Shown here: in pieces, positions 17,759 through 26,773 of the stretch
How the letters are laid out: the number at the start of each line of letters is the position of its first letter
Position numbering within the stretch: the first letter of the stretch is position 1
Assembly (NCBI RefSeq): GCF_900129635.1
Contig: NZ_FSRB01000001.1
Location: 1,527,501 to 1,591,500, forward strand
Length of the DNA stretch: 64,000 nucleotides
Source of the DNA: Singulisphaera sp. GP187
GTDB taxonomy: Bacteria; Planctomycetota; Planctomycetia; Isosphaerales; Isosphaeraceae
Direction of reading: 5' to 3'
Notes under the pieces: generated by a model
What the model was told of the DNA's origin: nothing
The model's input: the letters and a program-made list of their open reading frames with translations, nothing else
Database searches by the model: none
Made by a program: the position numbers and the translations under genes

Positions 17759-19159
17759 ATGCCACGCCGGAATTTCTATTCGATCGTCATGGTCGGCGCC
17801 GTCTCACTGGTTTGCTGGCAGGCCACGCAAGGTGCCAAGCCGAAGGATGAGATGATGGAACTCTATGGTGTCTTTGTTGACGCCGTGGAGCACGTTGAAG
17901 CCAGTTACGTCCGACCCGTGAGTCGCAAGGAGCTACTCGAGAGTGCCCTGAAGGGGATGCTGCAAAACCTCGATCCGCACTCTTCGTATATCAATACGTC
18001 CGAATGGAAGCAGTTCCGCCGGCAGATCGAAGGCCGGTTCGGTGGGATCGGTATCCAGGTCGGGATGGATCCGGATGCGAATCGCCTCAAGGTCATCGCG
18101 CCGATGGTCGGGACTCCTGCCTACGAGGCGGGGGTTTTGGCGGGCGATTTGATCATGGAAATCGACGATCACTCGACCGAGGGCATGAATACGGACAAGG
18201 CGGTCGAGGTTCTGACCGGCCGACCGGGCACCAGCGTGAAGCTCAACGTCCTTCACGAAGGTGAAGAGAAGGGCGAGACGCTGACGATGAACCGGGCGAT
18301 CATCGACGTTGCGAGTGTTCTGGGCGACAAGCGGAAGCCCGATGACACTTGGGACTTCATGCTCGATAAAGACAATAAGATCGGCTACATCCGGATCACG
18401 AGCTTCATCCAGAATACGACGGAAGAGCTCAAGAAAGCGCTTGCGGAACTCAAGTCCGAGGGGATGAAGGCGTTGGTCCTTGACCTCCGCGACAACCCCG
18501 GGGGCCTGCTGGGCTCGGCGGTCGAGATCTCCGACCTCTTCGTGGACGAGGGCCTGATCGTCAGCACCAAGGGCCGGAACACGATCGGCAAGACCTACGA
18601 GGCGCACAAGGAAGGGACCTACGAAGGGTTCCCGATCGCCATCCTGATCAACCGCAACTCGGCGTCGGCCGCTGAGATCGTCTCGGCCTGTCTCCAGGAT
18701 CACGATCGAGCCTTCATCGTCGGAGATCGCTCCTACGGCAAGGGGTCGGTCCAGAACATCATCGACCTGGAAGATGGCAACAGTGTCTTGAAGCTCACGG
18801 TCGCCTCGTACCTGCGTCCCTCCGGGAAAAACATCCATCGCTTCAAAGACGCCAAAGAAAAGGACGAGTGGGGCGTTTCGCCCAACGCGGGCCTCAAGGT
18901 GGAGCTGACACCGCGGCAGTACATCGCTTGGGCCACCGAACGACGCAATCGCGACCTGGTGACGTTCGGCAAGCGAAAGCCGAAGGCCGACGTCGAGAAG
19001 CCGAAGGCGGATGCCGAGAAGCCGAAAGCGGACGCTGAGAAGCCGAAGACCGAGGAGAAGAAGTCGGACAAGACCGAAAAGGGCTTCACCGACTTGCAAC
19101 TCGAGAAAGCGTTGGAAGTCGTCAAGGAGAAGCTCGAGGCCCCGGTCGCCAAGAAGTGA
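17759..19159 (+). CDS. CtpA-type S41 C-terminal processing protease
   Basis: The 466-residue protein is secreted or membrane-tethered: residues 1-27 (MPRRNFYSIVMVGAVSLVCW) form a signal/anchor. A PDZ domain follows (GIGIQVGMD... GDLIMEIDDHSTEGM), then the S41 protease core with DLRDNPGGLL, the catalytic Ser motif SASAAE near residue 303 and the Lys in SYGKGSVQ near residue 328. The tail has three or four KPKADAE repeats and a charged Lys/Glu stretch. The start at 17759 is preferred because GGAGGAG precedes it and it gives a clean signal peptide. It degrades or trims periplasmic proteins (family knowledge). Confidence 0.94.
   Translation: MPRRNFYSIVMVGAVSLVCWQATQGAKPKDEMMELYGVFVDAVEHVEASYVRPVSRKELLESALKGMLQNLDPHSSYINTSEWKQFRRQIEGRFGGIGIQVGMDPDANRLKVIAPMVGTPAYEAGVLAGDLIMEIDDHSTEGMNTDKAVEVLTGRPGTSVKLNVLHEGEEKGETLTMNRAIIDVASVLGDKRKPDDTWDFMLDKDNKIGYIRITSFIQNTTEELKKALAELKSEGMKALVLDLRDNPGGLLGSAVEISDLFVDEGLIVSTKGRNTIGKTYEAHKEGTYEGFPIAILINRNSASAAEIVSACLQDHDRAFIVGDRSYGKGSVQNIIDLEDGNSVLKLTVASYLRPSGKNIHRFKDAKEKDEWGVSPNAGLKVELTPRQYIAWATERRNRDLVTFGKRKPKADVEKPKADAEKPKADAEKPKTEEKKSDKTEKGFTDLQLEKALEVVKEKLEAPVAKK
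18977..19051 (+). repeat. 21-bp tandem repeat encoding KPKADxE units
   Basis: Three 21-base units (18977, 18998, 19019) and part of a fourth encode KPKADVE, KPKADAE, KPKADAE and KPKTEE in the C-terminal tail of the CtpA-type protease. The units differ at a few third positions. The period is a multiple of three, so copy number can change without breaking the frame. Confidence 0.85.
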
Positions 19160-19212
19160 CCCACGATCATCGGCCAAGTTCGTTTCCGTGATTCAAGACA
19201 AAACAAAGACAG

Positions 19213-19253
19213 AGGAACCCGGATCCCTCGTGGAGCCGGGTTCCTGCTGCTTT
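19213..19253 (+). terminator. Terminator-like hairpin after the CtpA-type gene
   Basis: AGGAACCCGG (19213-19222) and CCGGGTTCCT (19236-19245) form a perfect 10-bp stem with a 13-nt loop, followed by GCTGCTTT. It sits between the protease stop and tsaD on the same strand. Confidence 0.65.
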
Positions 19254-19268
19254 AGGGCCGGGGGTTCG

Positions 19269-20336
19269 ATGGCCGCGGGACGTTTTCTCTTCCTTGCGAT
19301 CGAAACGACGTGCGACGAAACCGGGGCGGCCGTGCTCGAGGGTCCAAGGCCCCCGGAACCCGGCGTCCCGATCGTTCGTTCCAGCGTGGTCGCATCCCAG
19401 ATCGACCTTCACGAACGCTACCAAGGGGTCGTGCCTGAAATTGCCTCACGCGCCCACGTCCGGCAGATTTTGCCGACGATTGACGAGGCGCTTCACCGCG
19501 CCGGGGTCACGCTCGGCGACTTGGAGGCGATTGCTGTCTCCACGCGACCCGGGTTGGTCGGCTCGCTGGTCGTCGGGCTCACCGCAGCCAAGTCGCTGGC
19601 GATGGCGCTCGACATCCCGCTCGTGGCGTTCGATCATCTGGAAGCCCACCTCTACGCTTGCCAGCTTGCCTACCCCGAGAAAAATGTCTATCCCTGCCTG
19701 GGGCTGGTCGTTTCGGGGGGGCACACGAGCCTCTTCGCCTGTCGCGGCCCCATCGAGGCTGAGCTGCTCGGCGGAACGATCGACGACGCGGCGGGGGAGG
19801 CGTTTGATAAGGTGGCCAACCTGCTCGGTCTGGGCTATCCCGGTGGACCGGTCGTGGAACGTGCGGCGGTGACGGGAAATCGCGCTGCGTATGCCTTTCC
19901 GCGGTCGTTTCTGCACGACGAGCGGCTGGCGTTCAGCTTCTCCGGATTGAAGACGGCCGTGCTCTATGCCATTCGCGGTCAGGACGCACGCGCGGGCATC
20001 AGCCTCGAAAATCCTCAGCAGGTGGCCGACATCGCCGCCAGTTTCCAGGAGGCGGTGGTCGACATCTTGGTCGCCAAGACGCGCCAAGCGCTGAAACGGA
20101 CGGGCTTGCGGCGGCTTGGAATTGGAGGGGGCGTCGCGGCCAATGCCCGGTTTCGCGAACGGATCGAAGCGATGGCGGCCGAGCAGCGGATCGACCTGTT
20201 CATCCCACCGCTTTCGATGTGTACCGACAACGCCGCGATGGGGGGGATAGCCCTGGCCAAACTGGCCGCGGGGCAAGTGGCCGACCTCGATATCGATGTG
20301 ACGGCGGGCTTGGTCCGGCCCAAAAACAAGAAGTGA
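19269..20336 (+). CDS. tsaD: tRNA N6-threonylcarbamoyladenosine transferase TsaD
   Basis: The 355-residue protein begins LFLAIETTCDETGAAVL (TsaD phosphate-1 motif) and has the metal-binding HLEAH in AFDHLEAHLYA, the SGGHTSL motif, and the DDAAGEAFDKVANLLGLGYPGGP block. With TsaB, TsaC and TsaE it makes t6A37 on ANN-decoding tRNAs. The start at 19269 follows AGGGCCGGGGG and aligns with the family; upstream in-frame codons lie in the protease gene. The C-terminal GLVRPKNKK tail is normal for the family. Confidence 0.96.
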   Translation: MAAGRFLFLAIETTCDETGAAVLEGPRPPEPGVPIVRSSVVASQIDLHERYQGVVPEIASRAHVRQILPTIDEALHRAGVTLGDLEAIAVSTRPGLVGSLVVGLTAAKSLAMALDIPLVAFDHLEAHLYACQLAYPEKNVYPCLGLVVSGGHTSLFACRGPIEAELLGGTIDDAAGEAFDKVANLLGLGYPGGPVVERAAVTGNRAAYAFPRSFLHDERLAFSFSGLKTAVLYAIRGQDARAGISLENPQQVADIAASFQEAVVDILVAKTRQALKRTGLRRLGIGGGVAANARFRERIEAMAAEQRIDLFIPPLSMCTDNAAMGGIALAKLAAGQVADLDIDVTAGLVRPKNKK

Positions 20337-20361
20337 CGCCGCCATTTTTCGCGCGTGATCG

Positions 20362-20401
20362 AGGAACAAAAGAGCCCCGGCTTCGGGGACGAAGCCGGGG
20401 C
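20362..20401 (-). terminator. Terminator on the minus strand, facing tsaD
   Basis: GCCCCGGCTTCG and CGAAGCCGGGGC form a perfect 12-bp stem with a GGGA loop on the plus strand. Read on the minus strand it is followed by TCTTTTGTT, so it terminates leftward transcription. That implies a minus-strand transcript coming from about 20.6 kb. Confidence 0.7.
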
Positions 20402-20431
20402 CGTCGATCTACGTTCGTTCGAGAGAGCGGT

Positions 20432-20634
20432 TCAGTCGATGGAGACGATCGGGTTGCCGATCAACCGGGGGGCCGGGTTCTCATTGAGGGCAGGGAGGAT
20501 GACCCGCCCCGGAACGCTCGTTGTTGCTCATCGAGCTGTTGCCTGCGATCGAGCGCCCGAGTCTGCGAGTCGGGAATCACCGCGCCTGACTTGGTTCGTT
20601 CGAGACCCGCAGGGTGCCGTCTGATATCCATCAT
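20432..20634 (-). pseudogene. Small unknown gene, apparently frameshifted
   Basis: An ATG-ATG start at 20634, with GGGGGAA upstream, opens a frame reading MMDIRRHPAGLERTK and ...QTRALDRRQQLDEQQRAF. This frame ends at 20461, but the -1 frame downstream reads VILPALNENPAPRLIGNP and ends in SID at 20432, right before the minus-strand terminator. Joining the two through the CCGGGGCGGG run gives about 66 residues. Either a base is lost in the G-run, the gene is decayed, or frameshifting occurs. Family not recognised. The rest of 20337-20831 shows no other gene. Confidence 0.4.
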
Positions 20635-20831
20635 GGGAAGGTTCCCCCGTTGAGTAGTCGCATCATGCGTGAAGGATGAGGTTCCTTTCCTCGCTCTCTT
20701 TTCCTGAATACGAGCTTCAGGTCCGTCCCGGACCACGACTTGTCCGATTATTATTGTTTTTTTCGACACACCGTATCGTGATCAATCATTCCGAGGGACC
20801 GCCGGTCCCCAACGATCCATCCGAGAAAACG

Positions 20832-21551
20832 ATGACGATGCGCATCGACGCGGTATGGGACGGTATCGAAGCTATCGTCCTCGACGCGGTGGGAACCTTA
20901 ATCGAACCGTTTCCCGCCGTGGCCGATGTGTATGCCGCGGCGGCCCGTCGGCAAGGAGTCGAACTCGATCGCGAACTGGTACGGAACCGGTTCGTGCAAT
21001 CGTTTCGCGACGACGAATTCGAAGAAAATCTCGAGGCGCTGGTGACGGACGAGCCCACCGAATTGAGTCGCTGGAAGCGCATCGTGACGTCGGTCCTCCC
21101 CAATCTTCCCGAACCCGATCGCGCTTTCGAAGAACTTTGGGATCACTTCGGGCGACCGGACTCGTGGCGTTGCTTTGCCGACGTCGGACCGGCATTGACC
21201 GCACTCAGTGCAACGGGAATGCCAATCGCGATCGCCTCGAATTTTGACAGTCGGCTCCGACCGGTCCTTGCCGGTCTCCCCGCGCTGGCGGCGCTTGGTC
21301 CGCGGCTGGTTATTTCGTCAGAAGTCGGTTACAGAAAACCTCATCCGGCATTTTACCAGGCGGTCTGCGATTGTCTGGGACAGGTGCCCGAGGCACTCTT
21401 GATGATTGGCGACGATCCGGAGAACGATGTCCTGGGAGCGTGTCGCGCGGGCCTGCGTGGCGTCTGGTTGGATCGTCGGGGCCGGGGCGATCGGCAGGAC
21501 GTGCTGGGGGTGAATCATCTCGCCGCACTGGTCTCCCTCCGCGGTGCCTGA
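20832..21551 (+). CDS. HAD-superfamily hydrolase (phosphatase-like)
   Basis: The 239-residue protein has HAD motif I as LDAVGTLIEP (the D-x-V form seen in HDHD3-like members, with the first Asp as nucleophile), motif II IASNFDS, motif III Lys in YRKPHPAFY and motif IV GDDPENDVLGA. A helical cap lies between motifs I and II. The start at 20832 begins at the conserved core; the longer in-frame ORF runs through an AT-rich leader and is not supported. Substrate is unknown. It lies 219 bases before lpxD, with no sign of coupling. Confidence 0.88.
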   Translation: MTMRIDAVWDGIEAIVLDAVGTLIEPFPAVADVYAAAARRQGVELDRELVRNRFVQSFRDDEFEENLEALVTDEPTELSRWKRIVTSVLPNLPEPDRAFEELWDHFGRPDSWRCFADVGPALTALSATGMPIAIASNFDSRLRPVLAGLPALAALGPRLVISSEVGYRKPHPAFYQAVCDCLGQVPEALLMIGDDPENDVLGACRAGLRGVWLDRRGRGDRQDVLGVNHLAALVSLRGA

Positions 21552-21770
21552 TTGGTTAAGTTTGCCGTTCAAGTTGAGGAAAGAGGTGGGTGAAAGCCGA
21601 TGAACTGCGGTGGCAGATGACTCGGCTTGCCCGAGTCGGCGACTTGGATTACGATCCCCAGGGACCGCCTGACCGATCGCCAGTCGCTCGGTTGACTCGC
21701 CGGGCGCGGGGCAACGCTCCTGTCTTTCCGGTTCCCGTCTATTCCTTTCAAGGAAGAAAGGAAGTCGCAC

Positions 21771-22850
21771 GTGGTCGCAACAGTGGAACAACTCGCGGCC
21801 TTGGTACGGGGCCGCCTTGTAGGTGATGGCAGCGTTTCGATCCGCTCCGCGCGACCTGTCGGCGAGGCGGGTCCAGGGGATATCACGTTCATTGAGAACG
21901 AGCGGTACGCCAAGATGCTCCGCACGTCGCCCGCCTCGGCGGCCATCGTCGGGCCCCACTTTAAAACTCCAGCCCGGGAACCGAACCTCCCTGTGATTGA
22001 GGTTGAGGATCCGATGGCTGCCTTTCTCGCGGTCCGCAGCCATCTCGGCCTGGCCGAGAAACCGCGCTGGTCGGGGGTTCATCCCCAGGCCTGGGTTGCG
22101 CCGACGGCTGTCATCGGTAAGGACGTGGCGATCTATCCGTTCGCTTACGTCGGTGATGAGGCGGTCATCTGCGATGGGGCCACCCTCTATCCCGGGGTGG
22201 TGGTCGGCGATCGCTGCCATGTCGGTAAAGACACGGTGATTCATCCGAACGCCGTCCTCTACCGCGAAGTCAGCCTGGGCGATCGCGTCGAGGTTCATGC
22301 CGGCACCGTCCTCGGTGGCGATGGCTTTGGATATCGTATGGTCGATGGCCGTCACGTCAAAATTCCCCAGACCGGTCGTGTCGAGGTCGGCGATGACGTC
22401 GAGATCGGCGCCAACTGCACGGTCGACCGCGCGACGTTCGAGGCGACCCGGATTGGCGAGGGGTCGAAGATCGACAACCTCGTGATGATCGGTCACAACA
22501 ACCAAATCGGGCGTCATAACCTGCTTTGTGGCCAGGTCGGGATCGCCGGAAGCTGCAAGACGGGCGACTACGTCGTCATGGCCGGTCAGGCCGGTATCAA
22601 GGACGGCACCGAGATCGGTGACCGAGCCGTCGTGGGGGCGCAGGCGGGGGTCCATCGCAGCGTGCCCGCGGAGCAGCAGGTGCTCGGTTCGCCCGCGATC
22701 CCGTTGCGAGAACAGCGCCGGGTGTTCCAGATGATTGCCCGGCTCCCGGAGATGAATCGACAGCTTCGCGAACTCACCGCGCAAGTTGCGATGCTGACCG
22801 CCGGCCTGGCGCCGGAGTCCGACTCGGAGCAGGATCCCACCGGATTCTGA
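21771..22850 (+). CDS. lpxD: UDP-3-O-acylglucosamine N-acyltransferase LpxD
   Basis: The 359-residue protein has the LpxD N-terminal uridine-binding domain ([22 protein letters not shown]) and a left-handed beta-helix built from hexapeptide repeats ([19 protein letters not shown] and following). The catalytic His lies in [20 protein letters not shown]. The GTG start has GGAAGAAAGGAAG upstream. The enzyme adds the second acyl chain in lipid A synthesis. It precedes lpxI by 132 bases on the same strand. Confidence 0.96.
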   Translation: MVATVEQLAALVRGRLVGDGSVSIRSARPVGEAGPGDITFIENERYAKMLRTSPASAAIVGPHFKTPAREPNLPVIEVEDPMAAFLAVRSHLGLAEKPRWSGVHPQAWVAPTAVIGKDVAIYPFAYVGDEAVICDGATLYPGVVVGDRCHVGKDTVIHPNAVLYREVSLGDRVEVHAGTVLGGDGFGYRMVDGRHVKIPQTGRVEVGDDVEIGANCTVDRATFEATRIGEGSKIDNLVMIGHNNQIGRHNLLCGQVGIAGSCKTGDYVVMAGQAGIKDGTEIGDRAVVGAQAGVHRSVPAEQQVLGSPAIPLREQRRVFQMIARLPEMNRQLRELTAQVAMLTAGLAPESDSEQDPTGF

Positions 22851-22982
22851 TTCGATTCGGATCAGACCGAACCCAGGGCAAGGCCGTTCTCGAGCTTTCC
22901 GCAAAGCGCGAGAGGGATCGACGATCGAGGGGTTTTGGAACTCGGGTGAACCGGTTCCCGTCAAGCTCGGGAGAGATCTGCG

Positions 22983-23888
22983 TTGCTTGTCCTGTCTTCG
23001 AGACAACAGCGTGTTCGAGCCAACACGCGACCTGAGTCGAATTCGACGACCATCGGCCTTCTCGCCGGGAGCGGCCGATTTCCGATCCTGTTCGCCGAGG
23101 CCGCGCGTAGGCAAGGCTTGCAGGTGGCTTGCGTCGGGATTCGTTATGAAGCGTCTGACGAGCTCCGGGACCTCTGCGCGAGCTACGAGTCGATTGGCGT
23201 GTCGAAGCTCGGTGGGATGATCCGATCGTTCCGCCGGCAGGGGGCGCGGCAGATCGTCATGGCAGGTAAGGTCACGAAGAACGTGATGTACACGCCTTGG
23301 CGCTTCGTGCAACTTTGGCCCGACTACCGCATGATCCACATGTGGTATCGCACGTGCAGGGCCGACAAACGCGACGATTCGATCTTGCTCGGCGTCATTG
23401 CCGAGTTCGAGCGCGACGGGATGTCGTTCGCTTCGGCCCTGGACTATTGCCCGGAGTTACTCGTGAAGGAAGGAATTCTCACTCGACGCGGCCCGAGCGC
23501 CGCGGAGCTCAAGGACATTGAGTTTGGCTGGGGCCTGGCCAAGGAGATGGGCCGGCTCGATGTCGGGCAATCGGTCGCGGTCAAGGAGCAGGCCACACTG
23601 GCCATCGAAGCGATCGAGGGGACCGACCGGTGCATCGAGCGCGCCGGGCACCTGTGCCGGGCCGGTGGCTGGACCCTGGTCAAGGTCGCCAAGCCGCAAC
23701 AAGACATGCGGTTCGACGTCCCGACGATCGGGACGGCGACGATCGAAAACCTCCACCAGGCGCGAGCCCGCGTCCTGGCGATCGAAGCCGGCAAGACCAT
23801 CGTCATCGACCAGCCCGAGGTCGTCGAGCTTGCCAATCGGTACGGCCTGACGATCGTCGCGATCCCGGATGGAAGTCTCCCTCGCTGA
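22983..23888 (+). CDS. lpxI: UDP-2,3-diacylglucosamine pyrophosphatase LpxI
   Basis: The 301-residue protein belongs to the LpxI (DUF1009) family: IGLLAGSGRFPILFAEAARRQG at the N-terminus, SVAVKEQATLAIEAIEGTD in the middle and LVKVAKPQQDMRFDVPTIG near the C-terminus, including the Asp of DMRFDVPTIG needed for catalysis. It hydrolyses UDP-diacylglucosamine to lipid X, replacing LpxH. The TTG start is supported by GGGAGAG a few bases upstream. With lpxB and lpxD here the window holds three of the middle lipid A steps. Confidence 0.95.
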   Translation: MLVLSSRQQRVRANTRPESNSTTIGLLAGSGRFPILFAEAARRQGLQVACVGIRYEASDELRDLCASYESIGVSKLGGMIRSFRRQGARQIVMAGKVTKNVMYTPWRFVQLWPDYRMIHMWYRTCRADKRDDSILLGVIAEFERDGMSFASALDYCPELLVKEGILTRRGPSAAELKDIEFGWGLAKEMGRLDVGQSVAVKEQATLAIEAIEGTDRCIERAGHLCRAGGWTLVKVAKPQQDMRFDVPTIGTATIENLHQARARVLAIEAGKTIVIDQPEVVELANRYGLTIVAIPDGSLPR

Positions 23889-24033
23889 GCTTTCTCCCGG
23901 GCGTGACCGCCGACCCTGGGACCGTGGGAGCCTTTGGTTCCCGGACCCCGGGTGACAGGGCAATTCCCAAGCACCGCGGCCGCCGCCTCGCGTCCCTTCG
24001 CATTGTCCCCGAGCTGGGCGACCCGAGGCGATC

Positions 24034-24852
24034 CTACGCGGCCGGGTCCGTCGGACCCGAATCGGTGGGTGCCAGTTCGATCGCCGGACTGGCGACCGTT
24101 GTGATCGCCGTTCCCAGGTCTCGGGTCGACTGGCCCGCTTCGATCGCTCGGACGATGACCTCGGCGGCGATTTGGAGCCCGAGGCTGTTGGAGTCCAGGA
24201 CCAGGTCGTAGTTGTGGGGATCGGTTGAATCGACCCGGTGCATCGTGCGGTCGAAATGAAGCCGGCGACGGTCCAATTCACTCGCCGCTCGGCGCGCGGT
24301 GCGGACGGAAACCCCCATCCGCTCGGACAGCCGCAGCGCCCGGGCCTTCAAGGGCGCGATAATCCGGACCGAGAGCGTCTCCTCTCGCGGGAGCAAAAAG
24401 TTCGCGCCACGGCCGACGATCACGGATTGGCCTCCCCGGCCGATCGCTTCGAGCAATTTGGCCAGGTGGTCGAGGTAGGCCTCCTGGGGCGCGTAGTGCT
24501 CTTCGCGGAGCGGCAGGATCCAGTCCTGCACGACGCTGGGGGCGAGCTCGTCGAAGACCCGCACCTCGTCGGCGGAGAGCTCCATCCGTTGGGCGATGGC
24601 TTCGAGGATCTCGTGGTCGTAGACCTTCCAGCTCAGGCGTCTGGCGACGATTCGGCCGATCGTTCCTCCGCCGGCCCCCGCCTCTCGACTGATACAGATA
24701 TTGCGGAACCGAGCGGCTGAGGCCCGCGAGGACTGCTCCGTGCGGCGGTCGACCCTCCGGCCAAAGAGCCAGCGCGCGAGCGAGCCTGGCCAGGCTCGAA
24801 ATCCGCCTGGATCTTCCGGTTCGCTCTCGGCGAATGCCTCCGACGTGGCCAT
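24034..24852 (-). CDS. Cytidylate kinase-like family protein
   Basis: The 272-residue protein has a P-loop-like segment ICISREAGAGGGTIGRIVARRL followed by VYDHEIL, as in the cytidylate-kinase-like family (PF13189-type), then VGRGANFLL and a basic DRRRLHFDRTMH segment. The N-terminal 60 residues are extra and basic, without domain match. The start at 24852 has GGGAGGA eight bases upstream; a TTG seven codons earlier overlaps that site. It is probably a nucleotide kinase, but the substrate is unproven. It is convergent with lpxI. Confidence 0.85.
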   Translation of the reverse strand: MATSEAFAESEPEDPGGFRAWPGSLARWLFGRRVDRRTEQSSRASAARFRNICISREAGAGGGTIGRIVARRLSWKVYDHEILEAIAQRMELSADEVRVFDELAPSVVQDWILPLREEHYAPQEAYLDHLAKLLEAIGRGGQSVIVGRGANFLLPREETLSVRIIAPLKARALRLSERMGVSVRTARRAASELDRRRLHFDRTMHRVDSTDPHNYDLVLDSNSLGLQIAAEVIVRAIEAGQSTRDLGTAITTVASPAIELAPTDSGPTDPAA

Positions 24853-25177
24853 CCCTCGTCCTCCCGCGGTCAATTCTTACAAACCCCAGTCTAGAGCGTT
24901 GGTTGGCGAAAGGAAAGTCGCCGCCGGGGACAGTCCCACGATGTAATCCTTACAACGGTCCTGACCCGGAAAGCAACCGCGGAAATTCTCTGATTTTTAC
25001 TCAAGTTTTCGCTCCACACCAGTTTGGGGCAATCGGCGCTCGCCATCTCGGTCGCCTGGCACGACCTTTGCTTTAAACCTCAGTCGTTAACATCGGCTGG
25101 CTGCCCGCCGAAAACGATAACGACAGTCGACTCGCACGGTTGCTCTTCATTTTTCTTATTCAAGGACGATCACTCCG
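24853..25177. other. Non-coding gap between divergent genes
   Basis: About 325 bases separate the minus-strand kinase-like gene and the plus-strand small gene. It should carry two divergent promoters, but I see no clear consensus pair, palindrome or repeat. Confidence 0.35.
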
Positions 25178-25387
25178 ATGAAAAATCGCCGAAGCACGCT
25201 GCTGTGGATGAAGGACTTGATCGAGCACATGAACCAGTGCCACGAGCAGCTCTTGTGGGCCGCGGATGGCCCGTCCGAATCGTTCTTGACCGAGTCGATG
25301 ATGGTGGACCTGGTCGAGTGCAAGCGGCTCTGCGAGGAACTGAGGGGCAAGGGTCAGGCGACTCCTCTGCTCGCCGTTTCGGTCTGA
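25178..25387 (+). CDS. Small hypothetical protein, 69 residues
   Basis: The frame begins MKNRRSTLLWMKDLIEHM and ends GQATPLLAVSV. It is amphipathic and mostly helical by eye (KDLIEHMNQCHEQL and VDLVECKRLCEEL with two Cys), with strong GC at third codon positions. No signal peptide. The start is the first ATG after a stop-containing leader, with a weak GGACGA upstream. It lies 105 bases before nagB on the same strand and could share its transcript. Not recognised; moderate confidence that it is expressed. Confidence 0.6.
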   Translation: MKNRRSTLLWMKDLIEHMNQCHEQLLWAADGPSESFLTESMMVDLVECKRLCEELRGKGQATPLLAVSV

Positions 25388-25491
25388 CGTCGGTTCTTTC
25401 CTCAAAGACGGTGGCCGGTCTGAGCGAGACACGCTACGCTACACTGGTTTGGACCCGAATCGCTGACCGAAGTCCCCCGAGGATCTGGGCG

Positions 25492-26286
25492 ATGAGCCTA
25501 CCCGAGCCAACACCCGTGACCCAGTTCACCGTCGATTCCCTCCGCGTGGTCGTCCACGAAGACCGTGCCCAAATGGGGCGCGCGGCCGCCCAGCTTGTCG
25601 CGCGGACGATTACCGAGCGCCTGAGCACCCACGATCGCGCGAACGTCGTCTTCGCCGCGGCGCCCAGTCAGAATGAGTTTCTCGCCAGCCTGGTGGCCAG
25701 TCCCGAGATCAATTGGTCGAAGGTTTTTGGCTTCCACATGGATGAATATCTGGGCCTTGGCCCGGATCATCCCGCCTCGTTCCGCCGCTACTTGCAAGAG
25801 CACCTGTTCCGGCTCGTCGGCATTTCCGGTGATCGCCTTCGCTTGATCCCGGGCGAACAGACCGAGTCGCCGTTGCAGACTTGCCTGGCCTACGAATCGC
25901 TCTTGAAGGCCGAGCCGACCGACATCGTCTGCGCCGGGATTGGTGAGAACGGCCATCTCGCGTTCAACGACCCTCCGGTCGCCGACCTGCTCGATCCGGT
26001 GCTGATCAAAGTCGTCCGCCTGGACGCGGCCTGCCGAACCCAGCAGCTCAACGACGGTTGCTTCGACCGAATCGAAGACGTGCCGACCCACGCCTACACG
26101 CTGACCGTGCCCGCGCTGTTGGCCGCGCCTGTCGTCTCGGTGGTCGTGCCCGGCCCCCGCAAAGCCGAGGCCGTGCTGGCGACCCTCCGCGGCCCGATCG
26201 GCGAAGCCTGCCCCGCCTCGGCTCTGAGACGCCACCCTGGGGCCATCCTCCACCTCGATCGCGAATCGGCCCGCTACGTGCTTTGA
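25492..26286 (+). CDS. nagB: Glucosamine-6-phosphate deaminase
   Basis: The 264-residue protein has the NagB signatures FHMDEYLGL (catalytic Asp/Glu region) and GIGENGHLAFNDPP, and a C-terminal VPTHAYTLTVPALL region that closes the active site. It converts glucosamine-6-phosphate to fructose-6-phosphate and ammonia. The ATG follows CCGAGGATCTGGG. Its last 190 bases and about 60 bases beyond are duplicated, degraded, at 27464-27735. A terminator follows 54 bases after the stop. Confidence 0.93.
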   Translation: MSLPEPTPVTQFTVDSLRVVVHEDRAQMGRAAAQLVARTITERLSTHDRANVVFAAAPSQNEFLASLVASPEINWSKVFGFHMDEYLGLGPDHPASFRRYLQEHLFRLVGISGDRLRLIPGEQTESPLQTCLAYESLLKAEPTDIVCAGIGENGHLAFNDPPVADLLDPVLIKVVRLDAACRTQQLNDGCFDRIEDVPTHAYTLTVPALLAAPVVSVVVPGPRKAEAVLATLRGPIGEACPASALRRHPGAILHLDRESARYVL

Positions 26287-26339
26287 TCGGGACGAGTAAG
26301 ATTCCCGTTCGAGGCGAGCGCATTTTGGATTCAGGCGAG

Positions 26340-26366
26340 CGGGGAGCGATCAGCTCCCCGTTTTCG
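26340..26366 (+). terminator. Rho-independent terminator after nagB
   Basis: CGGGGAGC (26340-26347) pairs with GCTCCCCG (26353-26360) around a GATCA loop, followed directly by TTTTCG. Confidence 0.85.
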
Positions 26367-26773
26367 TGCCTCCATTCAGGCGAAGACGCCACGCGATGAC
26401 GGCAATTTGCCGCGTTGTGATGGAATCGTCATTCAAAGAAAGTCGCGCCTCGCGTTCGGAGCGATCCTTCGGAAGAAGAACTCGAGGCGTTTCTCAAGCC
26501 GTTCTCACACGTCTCGAATCCGGACGATCACTCCTCACGAAGAGGCATTGATACCGATTCCTTACCTCACGAGACCGCGTAATCTTCATCGCGGACCGAA
26601 CCTTCTGGATCGGGTCGAATCCGCCAGCGAATCGTGCCCGGCGAGGAGTATCGAACGCTTCCGACGGCCCCAGGGCAATTGCAACGGAATCCAAACCCAC
26701 GCCGACTGAGCCCGGAAACCTCCAGCCTATCGAATCGTCCGTCTCTCGGGCCCTCTTCCGCGTCGCGGGAGGC
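26367..26773. other. Gap between nagB terminator and lipoprotein gene
   Basis: About 400 bases with only short overlapping ORFs of arginine/serine-rich composition, none convincing. No repeat or RNA seen. Confidence 0.4.

Noticed and set aside
24034-24852. Canonical cytidylate kinase (cmk)
   Set aside because: The P-loop and N-terminal extension differ from CMP kinase; it fits the separate cytidylate-kinase-like family instead.
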